From positions 1 to 12,443 of the forward strand of contig DASXCK010000079.1 in NCBI GenBank assembly GCA_036491235.1: a DNA stretch of 12,443 nucleotides, read 5' to 3'. Origin of the DNA: JAVDCA01 sp036491235 (GTDB lineage Bacteria; Pseudomonadota; Alphaproteobacteria; Rhizobiales; Xanthobacteraceae). Position numbers and translations under genes: made by a program. Below the pieces are notes generated by a model, which was not told the DNA's origin, searched no databases, and saw nothing but the letters and a program-made list of their open reading frames with translations. Below are positions 9,676-12,443 of the stretch, piece after piece (positions within the stretch are counted from its first letter, which is position 1; the number at the start of each line of letters is the position of its first letter).

Positions 9676-10554
9676 ATGTACCGAAATCGTTTGAGGTTGT
9701 GGGCGGCGGTCGTCGCGGCCGCTGTCGTGCTCGCGGCGCCTGCCCGCGCGCAATCGACCTCGCCCGACCATCTCGTCCGGATGGCCTCCCAGACGCCGGA
9801 TAACGAACTGCAGCAACGCTTCGGAAATGTGCTCGTCGACGAGGGGCGCAATTTCGCGCTCGAACCGGGCGCCAGCGTCGAGGAGACGCGGCAAATCCTG
9901 CTGCGGCGCGCCGCCGTCTACGAGAGCGTGCAGGAATACGTCTCGGCGGAAGCGGCCCTGACCCGGGCCGTGCAGCTGTCGCCGCCGGCGGCCGCGGCTG
10001 ATCAGGCACGCGGCTACTTCTACATGCGGCGCGGCCGCTTCACCGCAGCGCTCGGCGATTTCATCGTCGGCACGCGGATCGAGCCCGGTGATGCGCGTCT
10101 GCGCTATTCGGCCGGACGCGCGCAATCGGCGCTCGGGGACTACGCGGCCGCTGCTGCGCTCTACGGCGAGGCGATCCAACTCGCGCCGGACGAGGCGACC
10201 TTCTATCTGGCGCGCGCTGAGGCGCGTGTCCACCTCGACAAGCTGGCCGCCGCGCGCGCCGACTATGATCATGCAATTGCGATGAAGCCGCCGCGCCCGA
10301 CCGACCGCTATTACGCGTTTCTCGGCCGTGGCTACTCGTCCTTGATGCAGGCCGACTACGCCCACGCGATCGCGGACTTTGACAGCGCGATCGCGCTCGA
10401 CCCGGGCTCGCTCCATGCGCTGTTGTGGCGCGGCTACGCCCGCGAGAAGGCCGGTCAGATCACGCTCGCCCTCGACGATTACGAGCGGGCGATCGCGCTC
10501 GACCCGAAGGACCACTCGGCGCGGGCGAACCTGCAGCGGCTACGATCGAACTGA
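9676..10554 (+). CDS. Exported tetratricopeptide-repeat (TPR) protein
   Basis: This 292-residue protein has a Sec signal peptide: a basic start (MYRNRLRLW), a hydrophobic core AAVVAAAVVLAAP and a cleavage site ARA/QS near residue 25. It is therefore likely periplasmic, with no lipobox. The rest is helical and holds TPR units in the second two-thirds, seen as repeating patterns such as ALGDYAAAAALYGEAIQLAPDEA, ADYAHAIADFDSAIALDPGS and GQITLALDDYERAIALDPKD. TPRs bind other proteins; the partner is unknown, as neither neighbour suggests one. I choose ATG 9676 (GGCGGA just upstream), which gives a compact signal peptide. An in-frame GTG at 9661 would add five residues and cannot be excluded. It ends 18 bp from the convergent acetyltransferase gene. 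Confidence 0.88.
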   Translation: MYRNRLRLWAAVVAAAVVLAAPARAQSTSPDHLVRMASQTPDNELQQRFGNVLVDEGRNFALEPGASVEETRQILLRRAAVYESVQEYVSAEAALTRAVQLSPPAAAADQARGYFYMRRGRFTAALGDFIVGTRIEPGDARLRYSAGRAQSALGDYAAAAALYGEAIQLAPDEATFYLARAEARVHLDKLAAARADYDHAIAMKPPRPTDRYYAFLGRGYSSLMQADYAHAIADFDSAIALDPGSLHALLWRGYAREKAGQITLALDDYERAIALDPKDHSARANLQRLRSN

Positions 10555-10572
10555 CCGCGATCGCCGCCTCGC

Positions 10573-11028
10573 TCAGTCGAGCGGCTTTGCCATGAAGATG
10601 CTGAGTGAGTCGGCCGCATAGTCGCCGAACGGTCCGATCTCCGCAAAACCGTGCGTCGCGTAGAGTGCGATCGCCTCCGGCTGTCGCACGCCCGTCTCGA
10701 GACGCAGCTGCGTGAGTTTGAGTTCGCGGGCGCGCTGCTCGATAGCCAGCAGAATATCGCGCCCGATCCCGCGCCGGCGCGTCGATTTGTCGACATACAT
10801 GCGCTTGATCTCGCCGTAGGGCGGCGTCGCGACGACGGCGCCAAAGGCGCAGATCGCATCGGCGTCGCGCGCCACGAAGAACGAGACGTCGGGGCCGAGG
10901 AGCGATTGCGGCTCCAGCAGGTGATTGCTTTCCGCCGGATAGAGGTTCGCGTAGTAGCGATCGCTCTCGGCGATCATCCGCACCACCTGGGGATCGGTGG
11001 GATTTCCCAACGCGATCGTCGTGGTCAT
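10573..11028 (-). CDS. GNAT family N-acetyltransferase
   Basis: This 151-residue protein has the GCN5-related fold. The acetyl-CoA pyrophosphate loop is in KRMYVDKSTRRRGIGRDIL (R/Q-x-x-G-x-G/A, about 84-89), preceded by the beta strand AICAFGAVV. The later motif LRLETGVRQPEAIALYATHGF is characteristic of the family. The substrate cannot be read from sequence. The frame is open upstream to 11151, but I place the start at ATG 11028. The residues before it come from the palindromic REP-like element and have no GNAT character, while MTTTIALGNPTDPQVVRMI is a natural first strand. The ribosome site is weak (GGAC about 10 bases upstream). It shares strand with the cytochrome-propeller gene upstream but is separated from it by the repeat element, so co-transcription is uncertain. 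Confidence 0.9.
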   Translation of the reverse strand: MTTTIALGNPTDPQVVRMIAESDRYYANLYPAESNHLLEPQSLLGPDVSFFVARDADAICAFGAVVATPPYGEIKRMYVDKSTRRRGIGRDILLAIEQRARELKLTQLRLETGVRQPEAIALYATHGFAEIGPFGDYAADSLSIFMAKPLD

Positions 11029-11055
11029 GTCGGCGATGTCCGAGCATGAGAGTGA

Positions 11056-11156
11056 CCCGGATGAGCCGCGCGGCGGCGACATCCGGGAACGTTGCTCTCG
11101 GATATCGGAGAGCCCGCCCTCGCTTGCCGGAGGCAAAACACGAAGGCTCATCCGGG
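11056..11156. repeat. REP/REPIN-like palindromic element with 12-bp terminal inverted repeats
   Basis: CCCGGATGAGCC (11056-11067) is exactly inverted as GGCTCATCCGGG (11145-11156). The left end also forms its own hairpin: CCCGGATG with CATCCGGG (11056-11063 and 11080-11087) enclosing GCCGC/GCGGC. Inside lie the near-perfect palindrome CTCTC-N-GATATC-N-GAGAG (within 11094-11113) and a TTGCC/GGCAA stem (11124-11128 and 11132-11136). This is the structure of two inverted REPs around a spacer. No target duplication is visible at the ends. It fills most of the gap between the two - strand genes. Confidence 0.75.
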
Positions 11157-11173
11157 CTGCGCGATCGTCCGCC

Positions 11174-12443
11174 TCAATTCAGCGGCTCGACCTTGAGGAT
11201 CGAGGCGCCGTGGTTGCTGCCGACCCAGAAGGTGACCGGGCTCGTCGAATTGTCGACGAAGACGCGGCGCATGTTGGTTTCGCGCGGCATCAGGTAGTCG
11301 ACGAAAGTGCCGGTCTTGGGATCGAGGCGCGTGACGCGATCGTCCATCATCGAGCCGGTCCAGACCTCGCCGTTCTTGTCGATGGTCACGTCGTAGGGCG
11401 CAGCCCAGCGCAGCGGCATCTGCCACTCGGTGAATTTTTCCGCCTTGGTGTCGAACATCGCGATCTTGTCGCCGCGATATTCGGCGAACCACATGCGGTC
11501 TTGGGCGTCCATCATGCCGCGGCGCGGCGCCGACTTCATCGTCGGCAGCTGGTAGAACGTGACCCCGAGGGTTTTAGCGTCGACGCGGCCGATCTGCTGC
11601 TGGGCGAAATCGGTGAAGTAGACGTTGTTCTGGGAGTCGGGAACGATGTCGTAGATGTTGTGGTTCTCGCCCGCCACCGAGCCCTTGAAGGGTGCGATCG
11701 TTTCGATGGCGCCGGTCGCGAGGTCGAGGCGGTGAATTGCCGCGAAACCGTTGTTCTGCGCCCATACCTTGTGATCGACCGCGGCCGACTCAGGCCGCAC
11801 CATGTTCACCTGCGCCATCGCCTTGTTCACCTCGGGCGGCAGCGAGTAGGGGGTCACGTGGCCGGTCTTGGGATCGAGGCGCGCGATCGCACCCTGATAC
11901 ATCATGCCGATCCACAGGTTGCCGTCTTTGGCGGCATGCAGGCCGAGGCTGCCCTGCGGCCAGCCGGGCTTGAGGTCGGGCAGCGGATACTCGACGACCT
12001 TGCCGGTCTTCGGATCGAGCCGACCGATGTTTTCCTCGCCGAAATTCGTGTACCAGGCGTAGCCGGTCTTATCGACGATCACGTCGTGCGGCTCGATCAT
12101 CGGCCGCGGCAGGTCGTATTCGGTGATGATCACCTGCGTGGCCCGCCCCTTCGGGCGCGGCAGCGTCTTGAACGGATATTCCCAGGTGTCGCCCGTGCTG
12201 AGATTGATCGAGGCGAGCCATTCGGCGCGTTTGCGAAACAGCGCGTCACGCTGGTCGCCGCGCTCCTCCAGGAGACGCTCGGCCTTGCGCCGCTGCGGGC
12301 GCACCGGCAGGCTCTGGTTCGCGTAGCCCGCCATGCGCTTCATGGTCTGCACGAATTCGTCGGTATCGTGCGTCGAGCGAACGATGCGCTCGACCGTGTG
12401 GCAACTGACGCAGTTGAACAGCGCATCCTTCTGCGCCGGCGTC
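11174..12443 (-). CDS. c-type cytochrome fused to a Vgb-like beta-propeller (5' end outside window)
   Basis: The gene runs off the right edge; at least 422 residues are visible. Read through to the edge, it begins with a c-type heme site FNCVSCHTVERI (CxxCH at 12398-12412) followed by TMKRM, which offers a methionine ligand. After a charged linker comes a propeller of the virginiamycin B lyase/streptogramin-lyase-like type. Seven blade repeats share the pattern W/Y-x-x-x-x...I-x-R-L-D-x-K-T-G, for example AWYTNFGEENIGRLDPKTG, LWIGMMYQGAIARLDPKTG and VWTGSMMDDRVTRLDPKTG; the last, FWVGSNHGASILKVEPLN, closes the protein. Heme attachment implies a periplasmic protein, so a signal peptide is expected beyond the edge. 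An internal GTG (12352) is not the true start. I could not confirm Vgb catalytic residues; a redox or sensor role is more likely than antibiotic cleavage. Confidence 0.85.
   Translation of the reverse strand, partial: TPAQKDALFNCVSCHTVERIVRSTHDTDEFVQTMKRMAGYANQSLPVRPQRRKAERLLEERGDQRDALFRKRAEWLASINLSTGDTWEYPFKTLPRPKGRATQVIITEYDLPRPMIEPHDVIVDKTGYAWYTNFGEENIGRLDPKTGKVVEYPLPDLKPGWPQGSLGLHAAKDGNLWIGMMYQGAIARLDPKTGHVTPYSLPPEVNKAMAQVNMVRPESAAVDHKVWAQNNGFAAIHRLDLATGAIETIAPFKGSVAGENHNIYDIVPDSQNNVYFTDFAQQQIGRVDAKTLGVTFYQLPTMKSAPRRGMMDAQDRMWFAEYRGDKIAMFDTKAEKFTEWQMPLRWAAPYDVTIDKNGEVWTGSMMDDRVTRLDPKTGTFVDYLMPRETNMRRVFVDNSTSPVTFWVGSNHGASILKVEPLN

Noticed and set aside
11300..12025. DNA-level repeats near GGTCTTGGGATCGAGGCG (about 11313, 11868, 12006)
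   Set aside because: These encode the RLDPKTG turn of successive propeller blades, so the protein repeat explains them.
11174..12352. Streptogramin (virginiamycin B) resistance lyase
   Set aside because: The propeller repeats resemble Vgb, but the frame continues to a heme c site and I could not identify Vgb catalytic residues. A resistance function is not supported.

Overview
The window reads as a chromosomal segment of a GC-rich alphaproteobacterium, most likely of the order Hyphomicrobiales/Rhizobiales (Bradyrhizobium-like relatives). The reasons are the suf gene order, the close match of the SufC start to what I recall of Rhizobiales SufC, the strong GC third-position bias that leaves long empty frames opposite real genes, and a CCCGGATG...CATCCGGG palindromic repeat of a kind I recall as frequent in that group. 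This placement is inference; no rRNA or tRNA is present to test it.

Left half (1-6551, all + strand): a compact SUF iron-sulfur cluster operon. The order is sufB, a small unrecognised gene, sufC, sufD, sufS, a DUF59/MIP18-family SUF-associated gene, then a 130-bp gap with hairpins, sufA and a TfoX/Sxy N-terminal-domain gene. sufD/sufS and sufS/DUF59 overlap by 4 bp (ATGA), so translation is probably coupled. SufS draws sulfur from cysteine, the SufBC2D scaffold builds the cluster with SufC as ATPase, and SufA plus the DUF59 protein would help pass it to client proteins. No SufE/SufU sulfur-transfer partner and no IscR-type regulator are visible; the window starts only 25 bp before sufB.

Middle (6541-9530): a DEAD-box RNA helicase of the RhlE type on the - strand, whose 3' end overlaps the TfoX-like gene by 11 bp. 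A 380-bp divergent intergenic region follows, with four copies of an 11-bp direct repeat on the helicase side and AGGCGC repeats on the pobA side. Then comes pobA (4-hydroxybenzoate 3-monooxygenase), standing alone with no pobR or pca gene next to it and with an altered coenzyme-binding segment.

Right part (9531-12443): an exported TPR protein (+) converges on a GNAT acetyltransferase (-). Upstream of the GNAT gene is a roughly 100-bp REP/REPIN-like inverted-repeat element. The last gene (-) runs off the right edge: a c-type heme motif (CVSCH) joined to a Vgb-like seven-blade beta-propeller.

I see no transposase, integrase, CRISPR array, phage gene or defence system. Most of the window is ordinary housekeeping and catabolic sequence. 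The less explained items are the small gene inside the suf operon, the repeats before the helicase, the REPIN-like element and the cytochrome-propeller fusion.
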